DNA from: Letharia columbiana
Lineage: Eukaryota > Ascomycota > Lecanoromycetes > Lecanorales > Parmeliaceae
Reading direction: 5' to 3'
Length of the DNA stretch: 64,000 nucleotides
NCBI RefSeq assembly: GCF_014066305.1
Contig: NW_023501103.1
Coordinates: 1 to 64,000 of the forward strand
A program made the position numbers and the translations under genes. Below, piece by piece: positions 8,704 to 19,250 of the stretch. Below the pieces are notes generated by a model. The model saw only the letters and a program-made list of their open reading frames with translations. It did no database searches and was not told the origin of the DNA. How positions within the stretch are numbered: position 1 is the first letter of the stretch; every line of letters starts with the position of its first letter.

Positions 8704-10208
8704 TACCATGTTCACCTGCTCTGTCATCTCACCTCTCAAAGAAACAGACATCTTCTGTACGATATCTTCAGGGTTTAAGCCTGGCATCGCAAGGAGATAG
8801 GAAAGCTTCGCAAGGGCGGCCTCGGAGGTCATATCATGCCCAGGAATGACGCCAGCATGCTTCAGCAACATCGCGGGTTCATACAGGGGACTGACAGTTC
8901 CGGTCATGCCTACAATGGGGATAAGTGCAGTCCGGGTACATGAGTGGATATTCTCACACTGAGTGATGTTGACAATAATGATGCCTCTTCTGATTGCGTT
9001 TGCAAACACTTTGGTGAGAGCTCCATCAGGTCCTCCAGGGGCATTCCCTGCGCCAAAAGTCTCCTGTATCACAATTTCGCCGTCAGTATTGCCTATTTGA
9101 GGGGTTATATCGACCCTTGGAACATGTTTCGAGAGTAGAGACTCCCAAGACATGTTTAAAGCTCAAGACTTGCCTCAAAAAGGGGAAATATGGGCTGCGG
9201 AAATGCGTACTAGCACTAGACCTTTAAGGCCATCAAGCTGAAGCACAGCTTCGACCATTCGGGGCTCTATGCCAGGAAAGATCCTCAGACAAGCTACATC
9301 GGCCGTTGCACGATTCGTTTGTCTACTAAATGGCTCGAGATGCGTTGGCCTATGAATCAGTTCCCATTTCACGTGGGTCTTGAGTGATGAGATAGTTCCT
9401 CTACGCAGATTACGGAGTCAGCATTGCTTGTTCGCGGCAAAGACTGGAGTTGCAGGACAGGTCTCGGGAGTAGAAAGGTAAAATTTCTCCCGAAACATGT
9501 CTCGCAACTCAATCTCGGTACCAAATGTGCAGGGTCATCTCCCAAATGTACGTACAATGGAGGCGCATTTGGCGACGCAAAGGCTGAAAAATCGCTAGCA
9601 GAGACTTTGGTAGTCCTGTTCCCGCGAAAAAGGTTGTAATTAAAGAAGAGGCATACTTCAGGTATCATAAAGTGGCCAGCAATGATCAAGGATCCTAACA
9701 AGTTATCTGTGGCATCATTTTGGAGCTCTAGCATTGGCGCTTGGCTTCCTGTCAAGATGACCGGCTTCCCTAGGTTTTGCAGCATGAAACTGAGCGCAGA
9801 GCACGTATAGGCAAGGCTGTCTGTGCCATGTAGGATGACAAAGGCGTCGAAGAGCTTGTAATTTCTGAAGATTGTCTGAGCAATTTGGCTCCACCCTTCA
9901 GAGGAGATTGAGGAACTATCCAGAAGCTCTTGAAACTCGAACACAGCATACCGAACATGCTTTTGATACGTACTGACTGGCGTTCGCAGGCTACGGTGAG
10001 ACACCTCGGTCCCGTCGTCGACCACGATGACAATATCATCGGGATTGGAAAAGTCGTTAAATGAAGGACGAGGAGCCATGCCAGACTCCAGGAACCCTCT
10101 TGCAGGTACGAAGCCATTTGGGCTTCTCTTCATGCATATGGTTCCGCCAGTCATGATAATTAGGACCCTCGACTCCAGTGCCGACGAACCAATGGAGTGT
10201 TGATCCAT
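8695..10208 (-). CDS. L-asparaginase (cytosolic type I), truncated by LTR insertion
   Basis: Hydrolyses asparagine to aspartate and ammonia. Exons on the minus strand: 9556-10208, 9211-9400, 8958-9063 and 8704-8909, then the LTR. The TGGTI motif (residues 20-24, nucleophile Thr23) and HGTD motif (127-130) carry the two catalytic threonines, and TGSQAP, HRPTHLEPF, FGAGNAPGG and VIPGHDMTSEA blocks are intact. The N-terminus has no signal peptide, so the enzyme is probably cytosolic. Before the insertion the gene would encode about 518 residues including C-terminal ankyrin repeats (now at 6388-6846); with it the frame adds Cys-Trp and stops at 8695, giving about 387 residues. The catalytic domain is complete, so activity may survive. 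Introns 1 and 2 are unusually long and introner-like (see separate entries); intron 3 (8910-8957) is ordinary. Confidence 0.92.
8704..8708. repeat. Target-site duplication, right copy (TACCA)
   Basis: Matches 6842-6846 and abuts the CA end of the right LTR. Confidence 0.93.
9064..9210 (-). mobile_element. Introner-like intron A (asparaginase intron 2, 147 bp)
   Basis: GTACGC donor, ACAG acceptor and a CTGAC branch-like site about 20 bases from the acceptor. Its sequence is plainly related along its length to the ceramidase-like gene's intron (37785-37930): at the acceptor end 37 of 41 aligned bases match by hand count. Such similarity between introns of unrelated genes is the definition of introner-like elements, known in some Dothideomycetes. 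Confidence 0.85.
9401..9555 (-). mobile_element. Introner-like intron C (asparaginase intron 1, 155 bp)
   Basis: GTACGT donor and CGTAG acceptor with CTGAC about 20 bases upstream. It shares scattered blocks with introns A and B in the same order: GTACGTA at the donor, a GAGACATG/GACATGT block in the middle, and GCAATGCTGAC near the acceptor. It is more diverged than A and B are from each other, so membership is probable, not certain. Confidence 0.65.
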
Positions 10209-10903
10209 AGCGATGATGGTAACACGCCAGAGATCTGATTTGCTTCACTACAGAAGATGCACGATCAATACCAATTGGGCAACGGAGAGCGAAGCAGAGC
10301 TTGTATTAGTGGATGATAACGGGCCGAGGTTCGAAATTCTGTGACCCAAATGCTCACTGGCTGGACACCCCAGTATCTAGACACAATGCCTACACCAAAC
10401 ACATCTTCTTGGTGGAGATAAGCAATCTGTTCCCTTTCAAAATTCTTTCTTCTACCCAAGTTTTTTTTTATCTAACAAGATTTCCAGCGCTGTAGACTCG
10501 AGGTCTCATAGCACTGTAAAGTTGTAAAGGCTAATGCCACAAATAGATGGAGAAATAGACCTGAGAAAGACGAGGAGCAATGCTGCTCGTACAAGATTTT
10601 CTCCGTCACGAGCACCTAGCCCGCATTCAGATTAGTGCACTTCTAGTAAACATGTCGGCAGCACCAGCCGTGTGGGAGGTCAACGAAAATGAGTTACTCT
10701 AATTTTCTGTCAAGTTTTGTTTCTGGACATTTCATTAAGAGGTACAAAATTAAAGAAACAACGAACGTGGAAGGTATCTATCGCTGATGCATGCTGCGCA
10801 AAACCTCAAATTTCGTCCCGTGATCCCAGTGTGCCCATCAATATCATATCATGATCATCTCCCCTGTGTACATATGCCGCCATGTCAAGCTTGGTGTATC
10901 TCC
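10209..10903. other. Intergenic region 5' of asparaginase
   Basis: It holds the asparaginase promoter and the 3' flank of the hypothetical gene at 10904-11860. It has a short T run near 10,461. No other gene is recognised. Confidence 0.4.
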
Positions 10904-11860
10904 TCAATCCACGCCTCTGCCATCCCCGAACGGAAACGCTGGTATTATCAGAGGTTCTTCCCTCTCGTCCGCCGCCCTGGCGATCATCTTCGGTTTTTTG
11001 GAGACTTGATGATCCGCTCGATGAAGAGCCTGCTTCTTTGCCAGACTCATCGACCTGGTGAGCCCTTTCCAGCCACTGTTCATGGTGGTGGGTGGGTTGG
11101 AAGTGTTTCTGGCCCGAGCAACGCTACCCGGCTTCTTGCTGGTCGAGTTGTATGAGTTCCTAGGGGACAGGCGTGGCGGACTGAGCGAGTATGGGTCGTA
11201 GTCATTGTAAGTGGGAGCCTTGCGTAGTTCAAGATCGGGGAAGTAATGCTCATCTTCCTCCTCCTCCTCCTCTTGCACAATGCGAACACCGTCATCAGGA
11301 AGCCATGAGTCGGGAGCTAGCGAGCGGAGGCTGGCTTTGCGCGTCGGAAGACCAGCCTCTGGAGTAACAATCTTTGTGGCTTCAGAAGCGACGAAGGGCC
11401 TGTTCTCGTCTGTGACCGTGGGCATGCGGAGGGTGGCGTTCTTCACAAGTGAGCGTGAAAGCACCGACTTCTCCGCTCGCTTGCGTTTGTGCATTGGGGC
11501 GAGGTTGGTGATGTCCACCAACTTCGGTTTGCCCATTGCGAGTATGGGAACAGCAATAGCAATCTCGGCTTCGTATTCGTCGGCGGTGACTGGCTCGGTA
11601 GTCGCCTCGACAATTTTCTCTGGAACCTTGTGCTTGAGCTCCTCTTCATTGCTCTCCGTGTCGCTATCGGGACTGGGAGAGGGTTCTTCCTCGCTCGACA
11701 TGTAGCGATCATAAAGATTCGCTTTGCTGTATGTGTCGATGCGGAGATGGTTTGGGTTATCCTTCTTCGAGGGCACTCTGCCGATTGTTGTCGAAGGGAG
11801 ATGCCTTTCCTTCTCGGGCCTCTCGTAAGTCTCGTCCAGGATCCATAAATGGTCTGCCAT
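10904..11860 (-). CDS. Conserved-looking acidic, low-complexity hypothetical protein
   Basis: Single open frame of 318 residues from the ATG at 11860 (MADHLWILDETYERPEKERH); the frame stays open upstream, but this ATG starts the well-composed part. The protein is hydrophilic, with a Ser/Asp/Glu-rich stretch (SSEEEPSPSPDSDTESNEEE), a basic cluster (HKRKRAEK), a run of six glutamates and a Ser/Pro-rich C-terminal half (SLSPPRLSPRNSYNS), and no membrane segment. Basic clusters and phosphorylatable Ser-Pro sites suggest a nuclear or regulatory protein, but that is inference. I do not recognise a named family. Codon use and the 1-kb uninterrupted frame support a real gene. Confidence 0.65.
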   Translation of the reverse strand: MADHLWILDETYERPEKERHLPSTTIGRVPSKKDNPNHLRIDTYSKANLYDRYMSSEEEPSPSPDSDTESNEEELKHKVPEKIVEATTEPVTADEYEAEIAIAVPILAMGKPKLVDITNLAPMHKRKRAEKSVLSRSLVKNATLRMPTVTDENRPFVASEATKIVTPEAGLPTRKASLRSLAPDSWLPDDGVRIVQEEEEEEDEHYFPDLELRKAPTYNDYDPYSLSPPRLSPRNSYNSTSKKPGSVARARNTSNPPTTMNSGWKGLTRSMSLAKKQALHRADHQVSKKPKMIARAADEREEPLIIPAFPFGDGRGVD

Positions 11861-14800
11861 GGCGTTGTTGCTTTTGATACTTTGCTTTGCACCGTCTAAT
11901 TGTCGTGAATCTGATACTGAGTGTCGATGATGGAGGACAGGCATAACCACTACTGCTGGATGGTACTGATTGTAGGATGGTGGTCAGGATGGGAGGCTAT
12001 GCTTTCATTCATGAACCAAGTTGATGATGATGATGACGATGATGGATGTGAGCTGAGCGTAGCAAGATTAGGCAATGTCACTGTAACAAGGCGTACAGCA
12101 CGGTTTCAGAAGGACAGTGTTGGTTGGTAGTATCCAACATGGGGGGATTGTGGAAGAGTTAATAATAATGGAGCTGAGAATGGAGTACGGTGGTTATAGT
12201 CAGCCGCGCCGCAGAAGGAAAGGCCGGCTTATCATATAGATTACTGTATGAAGGCAGGGCCGCAGGACATGTGCGTGTACCGTTTACAGCACGGTAAGAT
12301 CGACAATCGCCAAAATAATAACCCTGGAAGTCGACGGAAGGTTTATTAACGGCTTGATGGTGGGGAGAGTGTACCTGTGAGGGCAAGGGTAAAATGGTTG
12401 AAATGATGAATGGGGTGTGGGTTTCAAGCCATCTATTGGCTAGGAAATTTAAAGAGGCTGCATGATCGTTGCCAACCGCAACTCCTACCCTAAGGTTAGT
12501 GTAGCTACGCTCGTGACATTCCCACCTCTCCACCATCCATTGCTGCGCCTATTTATTCCAGAGCGCAGCCATGCACGCCTCGTCACTCCGGGAAGCAAAA
12601 AAAAAAAAAAAAAAAAAAGACCCGACCAGTAGCCAGTAGCTGCGGGTTTAACGGTTCAACGGTATGAGAATCGGTCTGATCACGAAAGGATGGTTGCGTG
12701 AAGCTCTGTGGTCAGATGCAAATAGTGCGTCAAATATGGATACCATGGACAAGAGGAGGTACTTAATGCCAATCGATATGTAATGTACATGCTTAGGTCC
12801 CTCCAAAAGGCCCCCCTAGAAGTGGCACCAAGCGGACTAGCAGCCCCTCAGCCAAGCCGAAGGATTGACCACGTGAAACCGGCCGGGCCTGCTGTTTCAA
12901 GCCTGGCGTGCTTGTCTTGCAATTTACAAATCTTCTGTCCATCTGCTTCCCGTGGCCCCAAAATGACGACTCGACGAGCCTTCGACCATATGTCTAATTA
13001 TACAGTAAAGCACCTGAGGTCGATTATTTGGCCATCTTACCGTACCTTGTCTGTTTCAGTATCATTTTCTATCTGGCAATCCAAGTCTGAGGTCTAACTA
13101 GGTATACAATGCGGCTTTGCGCTTCTCCATGCTTCCATCCGCACCAGCCGTGGTTTTCGATTGTGATTGTGGATGTGATTGCTGAAGGAATTTCCCGAAC
13201 GGCCACACATTTGGCTGTGGGCACTGGGGTGCATTAGCGTTCAATCTAACGGAGACAAAAAGAGGGGTAACGGAATTAAGAAAGCAGGCCCGTACCTACA
13301 TGACGCATGACGCAGGAGCATCCTTCCGTATTGCATGAAGCCGTTCGCTGCTAGGTGCGCTTCTACAATACTGATAATCGGCTTGTCTACATACATTCTT
13401 ACATAGCGGTACTTATCTACTCTCTACTCTGTACAGGAAACTGCAATACCTACATGTTATTGTTGGACAGTCGAATCGCCATCAGAATTCTAACAGGCCG
13501 GCTGTCCAACGCTAACTCTACGGGCTCGAGCAAGCCGCAAGTTTAATATTCTCCTAGGCAGTAAAGTACTTTAGGCACCAGATGTACCTTAAATGACTAA
13601 AGTAATTCAATTTCTCCCACTCTTCGCCATCATACTAAAGCTACCTTAGATCAGACTACCTTAGATCTTTTATTACCATGAAATTGTATGGTACCGAGAG
13701 CATCTTTCTCTTGACCACGATACCATCTCTATCTATTCCTGTACCCTGACCTCTTTGACACCCACCAACCTCCGTCTCTTCTGGAAGCGGCCTGTCCTTT
13801 GCCATCATTTACCCACATGCTTCATCTTCACTTCTTCGCTACCATGCGATAACCGGCCGTTTGTGTGGAGACTGGACAATCACTCTCATGCAGCGGCTGT
13901 CTCGATGAAGACGCATAGATATATACGCGTGCCACTAACATTGCCCATTTCTATGCGGCTGCATATGTGCCTTGCTTGCAGTCGCATATCTTACTACTTT
14001 CACTACCTATTTGGGCAAGAAAACTTTCCCAACAAAAGCCTTTGCTTCCAAACGATGCCAGCGCTGGCAGATGAGCTACGCCTATTACTGCCGTGTCAAT
14101 GCTGTATGCGTCAAGGCTCAACAGTCAGCAACGCCCGGACGATTTGCATCTCGGATCATTACAGGACGATTGGTCCGATCCTCAGATACTTCTAGGCCGA
14201 GCGATGAGTATAACCACTCCGCAATGCGTGTTTTTGGCATCTGACCAGCGTCTATGAAGAGGGTACGTGGCAACAGATTAAAGCGCTCTGGGCTCTAAGC
14301 TCTGGACACATTGCACCTATGCACGATGAACCTTCAAGTATAAATATTGCCTGTGCGGTGCAGAGAGCACAATTTTGATGGTGCCGACAAGAGCTTGGCG
14401 ACAGCATTGAGCACCATCTCACATCTGCCCCGGAAGACCTGGCTTGCAATGATGCATATCTCGTAATACAATGAATTATGAACGGCCTGGACAGTGACTC
14501 AACCACAGCTTTGTCCACTTCGACCTGTGCAGACCCAAATTGTTTCAAGAAAAAGTGCCCGAAGCTTACATGTACCTACTCCACTGGTGCCACCCAGGTT
14601 CAGGAACTTCAGGGGCCGCACGGTAGTATGGTGCCTAGTAGATCCGGCATATTTCGCCCTGGCGGTTTGCTTTCCTCTCATGCATAGATGTTCTTAGGAC
14701 CGTGAGACTATCGAACCTAATCTCCCTGCGTTGGCACTGTTTATTCGCGGATTTGGATGAAAATCTAGCGGTTTCTCATTTCATCAAAATGGTACTGGCT

Positions 14801-16080
14801 TAATACCTAGGTTGATGGTAATACAATCGTTATCTCCAAGTTTGCACAACTGTCATTTCATCATCTCAATGATTAGTATTAGTGTCATCATTCTTTTCTT
14901 TCCTTACTCTACAGTCCAATATATCGTCTCCAAATACAGTCCATTCTCAACGTCTCCGAAGGAAGCTCATTGATTGCAATATCGCAAGCATCTGTTATAT
15001 CTCTGTCAACGAACGTCTGGTATTAATCGACGTCGCCACCTCAATACCGTTGTGGACCAAGCATAAGTCTCCATCTATCAGATCGTCCCACCCAGGCTGC
15101 TCAAAAGCCATGGCCCTGCATAATCAGGGCCCACTGGAGTCGTACTGGCCATCCCAAGAAGGTACGACTCAGGGGCCCCCAATCAGGAAAACTCTTTTCC
15201 CGATTGTTTTTCATGCCATCGCAAACCTTAAAATATGCCACCGCAGTCAACTTCGGCTACTATCAACCACCTTGCAGCTTTGTTGGCCTGCATGAATCCA
15301 GTCTGCCAAGTATACCCGTTGTTGATTTCTTCTCCGCACTTCTCGCTATCCTCACACTCTACATGAAAAGTGTTTGCAGCCTTTGGTTCGGATACAAACT
15401 TCCATGATAAGGCCTGGAATGTGTGGCTCAAGGTCTCGCACGGACAGAAGTACACGCATTATCATTCCCATGGAAAGAGCGAGAAGCTAGTGGAACGTCG
15501 CCAGGGAGCCTATGCAATTCCGGACGAGCGCTGTCAGACCCGCATGCTCGAGATACTATGGGGCTAGGCCTTCCGTCGTCTCGAGGAGCTAGATGGTTGG
15601 GTAACATGGTTCCGTTTGGTTATCAGTAGCCGTGCTGTACCGAGTCAGAGGTACGATGTCAAAGAGATTGGGCACTTCGAGGCTCAGGCGCCGTAGCCAC
15701 TATTCATCAGCTTGGGCTTCATGCCACACAGCTTCATAATCAATACAATATGACAAGTATAGAAGGCTTGCTGTTCACCGGATGCTTATAGCTCGAGTCT
15801 GGAGAGATTGCTATTATGTTGTACATATTACGACTACTTCAAACGATTTTCCACCAAAGGTCCCGTAGCAAGGCCCTGAAACGCAGTCTTGAGGCCTCCG
15901 TTCCTGAGTGCACTGGTGCATCCGCCATGAGAATTGTGCCCACAAATCCGACAGGAGCGTAAAGCATCCACACCAACCTTACATAGTATCAAATATCATG
16001 ACCTCCTGGAGTACGTACAAAATCGATACCCACTCCTGGAATGGCACGTGCAAAGAACTGTTTCCAGGTTCTCATGTATG
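11861..16080. other. Gene-poor 4.2-kb region
   Basis: No frame here resembles a known protein. The stretch has a short GAT-rich run near 12,022-12,043, a 21-base A run (12598-12618), and repeated TACCTTA/AAGTACTTT words between 13,555 and 13,680. No LTR, transposase-like frame or tRNA B-box was found by reading. It could hold lineage-specific or RNA genes that inspection cannot show. Confidence 0.5.
12598..12618. repeat. Poly-A run (21 bases)
   Basis: Uninterrupted A homopolymer. It might be the trace of a retroposed poly-A tail, but no flanking duplication or gene-like sequence supports that. Confidence 0.9.
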
Positions 16081-17254
16081 CTACTCTTCCCCCTTTCTCG
16101 ACCGTGTCACCCTGGGCGTGATTCCACCATTTTCTTTCCCTGTTGCTGATCCATTGGAATGACCTCCCAAATGCACAGCATCTTCCATGCGTTGCACGTC
16201 AGGCACTTCCATCCTGCTCATGTCGATGGCCGCTCTTGTTGCCGTCTGGCTAAGTCTTCTGCTCTTCTTCCGCCCCCGTCCACCCTTTGCATTGTCTTTC
16301 TTGTATGTAGCGAAGTAGAAGGAGATGAAGAGTAGGAGGTAGGAGGAGATGATGCCCATGCCTGCAAAAGCAGCAAACTCTTCACCAGCGCATTTGCCGG
16401 CCGTCGGTAGGTTAGGGAAGTAGGTTGAGGAGAAGTAAGTGTAGGAGGCAAAATAGACGAAGCCAAGATCGATGACGAATTGAGCTATTTGGAGCCTGGT
16501 GATCCATTTCTTCCACGAGATGCGCACGCCGCGCGCGGCTTGAAAGTAGTACCAGTACATGACTACGTGGACGGTGAGATTGAGGGTGATGGGGACCCAG
16601 GAGACGGCGGTCAGCCCAACGAGTTGAGTATAGCAGAGCAAAGCAGTAGCCCCGTGATGATAGGTATGGAGAAAGGCTGGGCGCATCAGCTGAGTACTTT
16701 AGGATTAGAAATTCTTGACGTACTGAGGGGCTTTTTCTTGAGAACCATGAAGACAGTGTCCAACAGCTCCACGTATTTTGTAAGATAGTTCAGCTACAGG
16801 CTGTCAGTCCCAACTTTCCTGACCGCGACAGAGGAGTACGCACGTAATATAGAGTCACCAGAGGGGCTGTCCATCCTCCCCTGTGGTCGCATATGGCGTA
16901 GAAGACTCCATTTCTCGCAATTGTTGGTAGCAACTGCTCAGTGAAGAGTGCCAGAAGAACTCCACTGATAATGGTCAAAGCTAGATTGTGCACCATGAAT
17001 AGGCCATTGAGCTTGAATGGTTCCCGATTTTTCATGAACTCTCTCCCTGCAAAGACCGTCACGTAATACGTTACGAGCATTGTTACCGTCGCTGTGAAGG
17101 TCGACAGAGACGTTGCACCTGGTACGAAGACAAATTTGTTTGCGGAGTGTCCCACGACGTGGGAATAGAGCTTGTCGAATTGAGGCCATAGTTCCACAAT
17201 GAAGGGTCTGTCGAGCGTAGGTAGGGGAATGGAATCGAGACGGTTGGATGACAT
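16081..17254 (-). CDS. ELO-family fatty acid elongase
   Basis: Very-long-chain 3-ketoacyl-CoA synthase of the ELO family, acting in the ER membrane on acyl-CoA and malonyl-CoA. Exons on the minus strand: 16844-17254, 16724-16793 and 16081-16676 (358 residues); introns are 50 and 47 bp and keep phase. The second exon carries [20 protein letters not shown] and the third starts [10 protein letters not shown], giving the HxxHH box at residues 164-168 that is essential in the family. Hydrophobic segments lie at both sides, with the [10 protein letters not shown] block following. The C-terminus is basic and hydrophilic, with no classical KKXX end. The substrate chain length cannot be told; fungal Elo2/Elo3-type enzymes serve sphingolipid synthesis. 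Confidence 0.93.
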
Positions 17255-17919
17255 GATGCCGGTAGTCTGCCAAAGCAGTGAGCGCCTTTGGCGATTGGTA
17301 CTGGCTAAGGGTATATTCGGTGAATAATAGTCAATGGGTCCGTATAATGGAAAAGTGGTGGAAGAATGGGCTTGTTGTGCCAGAATACTTTCACATGCGG
17401 CAAGGTTGATAAAAGAGTGACTAGAATCGAATGTAAGAAGGCGATTGACGACGTGACACTGCTACGCAAAGGTCATTCGAACTTGATGAGAAAGTCTGGA
17501 GAAAGGAGAGTTGGGAGGAGGGATGGTTGCGCGGCGCTGGCGGGCGCTCAAATTTCGGCTGATGGAAATGCCTCGACCAATCATGGCAGGCAATCAATCA
17601 GCTATCAGGGAAGGTGAGAGAAAGCTCAACGACTGCTCTCCATAGAAAAGAGAGAAAATCTTTGGACGAGAAATTTGCCTTGACCAGAAGGCAACTGACG
17701 AGGTCCAATTGACCATATTCATCGACGGTATCTGCTCCTTTTAAAACACAGATTATCCAGAATTGTGAAAGCTTCAATTACCACCGATAGGTACGTCTTT
17801 TGTTCAGCCCTAGCTCCCCTGATCTGAGGAGCAAACTCCGGCTATAGGTATCTCCGTACCTCCACTCACCATCCGACCCAGTTTAAATCTCCCCTCAGCG
17901 TCCTCACTGCGCATCCTCA
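17255..17919. other. Divergent intergenic region (ELO / COX6)
   Basis: The two genes start away from each other across these 665 bp, so both promoters should lie here. No further gene is seen. Confidence 0.5.
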
Positions 17920-18705
17920 ATGTCTTCCGCCACTCTCTTTCGTCTAGCCGCGCGCACACAGCCATCGTACCTGTTCCGGTCATCGCAGCCAGCAAAGACA
18001 ATCTCTCCAAGGGGAGTATACGCCGGCTCATCCGCGACGGTGCCATGCAATTACTTCAGTACAAGTGTTAGGAGGGCAGCCGATAAGGATGGACAAGAGG
18101 CAACCGGGGGCTCAGGGCATCATGAAGAGAGCTTTGAGGAGTTCACTGCTAGGTATGGGCATTTGGCAGCTCGTCTGTCCTCGACCTGCCCTAGCTCTCT
18201 GAGTGCAGAGCATCCAAACATCGAACCCTGGGGCAACTATGATGGGTCAATTGGCTGACAAGAGACGTTTCCAGATATGAGAAAGAGTTCGATGGTGTTC
18301 AAGATGTCTTCGAACTACAGGTAAAGACTACATCTCGCCCCGCAAAGCCGAACCCTAGAATTCTGAGTTTTTCGTCTTACAACAGCGTAACCTGAACAAC
18401 GCTTTCGCCTACGATCTCGTCCCCTCTCCTTCTGTCATCACAGCCGCTCTTAGGGCAGCCAGAAGAGTTAATGATTTTCCCACTGCCGTACGCGTCTTCG
18501 AAGGTGCATTACTCACTTCAGCCTTTTCTTTTTCGAAGACGTACTCACCCCTTGAGATACAGGTATCAAGGCCAAAGTCGAAAACAAGGGCCAATACGAC
18601 GAATACTTGCGCGATCTCGAACCGCTTCGGGAAGAATTAGGTATCGATTTGAAGGAGGACTTGTATCCCGAGCAACTTTACACTGGAGGTGCAAATAGGG
18701 CTTGA
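17920..18705 (+). CDS. COX6: Cytochrome c oxidase subunit VI (yeast Cox6 / mammalian COX5A)
   Basis: Nuclear-encoded subunit of respiratory complex IV on the matrix side of the inner mitochondrial membrane. Exons: 17920-18152, 18275-18320, 18386-18503 and 18563-18705 (179 residues); introns are 122, 65 and 59 bp. The first ~45 residues are rich in Arg, Ser and Ala and lack acids (LFRLAARTQPSYLFRSSQP), a typical mitochondrial presequence. The mature part matches the family throughout: HEESFEEFTARYEKEFDGVQ, LQRNLNNAFAYDLVPSP, ALRAARRVNDFPTAVRVFEG and LGIDLKEDLYPEQL. The first intron is twice the length of the others and has some resemblance to the introner-like introns. Confidence 0.95.
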
Positions 18706-19250
18706 AAGGGACCGAGGGCGTATTGAGAAATTGGGGACGAAGAGGAGAATTGGAGAAGCACGTTACAACCAAGATTGCACGACGCCGTTTGACTCGTCTG
18801 TACGCGATATATGCACATAAATATCTGCCAAAGCTTGCTCGTTGCTCCGCTTCAATAAGGTCGAATGGCTTGCATATTACAGGTTTGTTCTGCGCTGCGC
18901 TGAGACCGATCTGGTAGTGCACTTTTGCCTTCAGCCTGGGCTCGGACACGGAATAGACCACGATTTGTTAGAAAGCGCCACGGTTGAAAAATTCTGACAT
19001 TAGACTTCGTAAATTCGACGAACTTGAGCAGGACTACAAGTGCTTCAGTCTTGCACCATTGAAAGGCTATTATGTACATTGAAATAGCTCAGATACACAG
19101 GTGCCTCCGTGATGCCTTTTTGCGCCAAAATGTACGTACTGTTGACATGCCGATCGAAGGTAGCAAATACCTACTATACACATAGTCATGTATAGGGAAC
19201 GAGTTATTGTCTTCTCTCCCTCGAAGGCCCCATTGTGCCATCTTCAAGTA
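18706..19250. other. Convergent intergenic region (COX6 / KRE2-like)
   Basis: 3' flanks of two convergent genes. Short frames only; nothing recognised. Confidence 0.4.

Noticed and set aside
11280..11705. Plus-strand open frames antisense to the hypothetical gene at 10904-11860
   Set aside because: Composition is that of a shadow frame (Ser/Arg/Ala-rich), with no domain; the minus-strand frame is longer and better composed.
12159..12536. 125-residue minus-strand frame
   Set aside because: Ordinary spacer composition, no start context, splice model or family resemblance.
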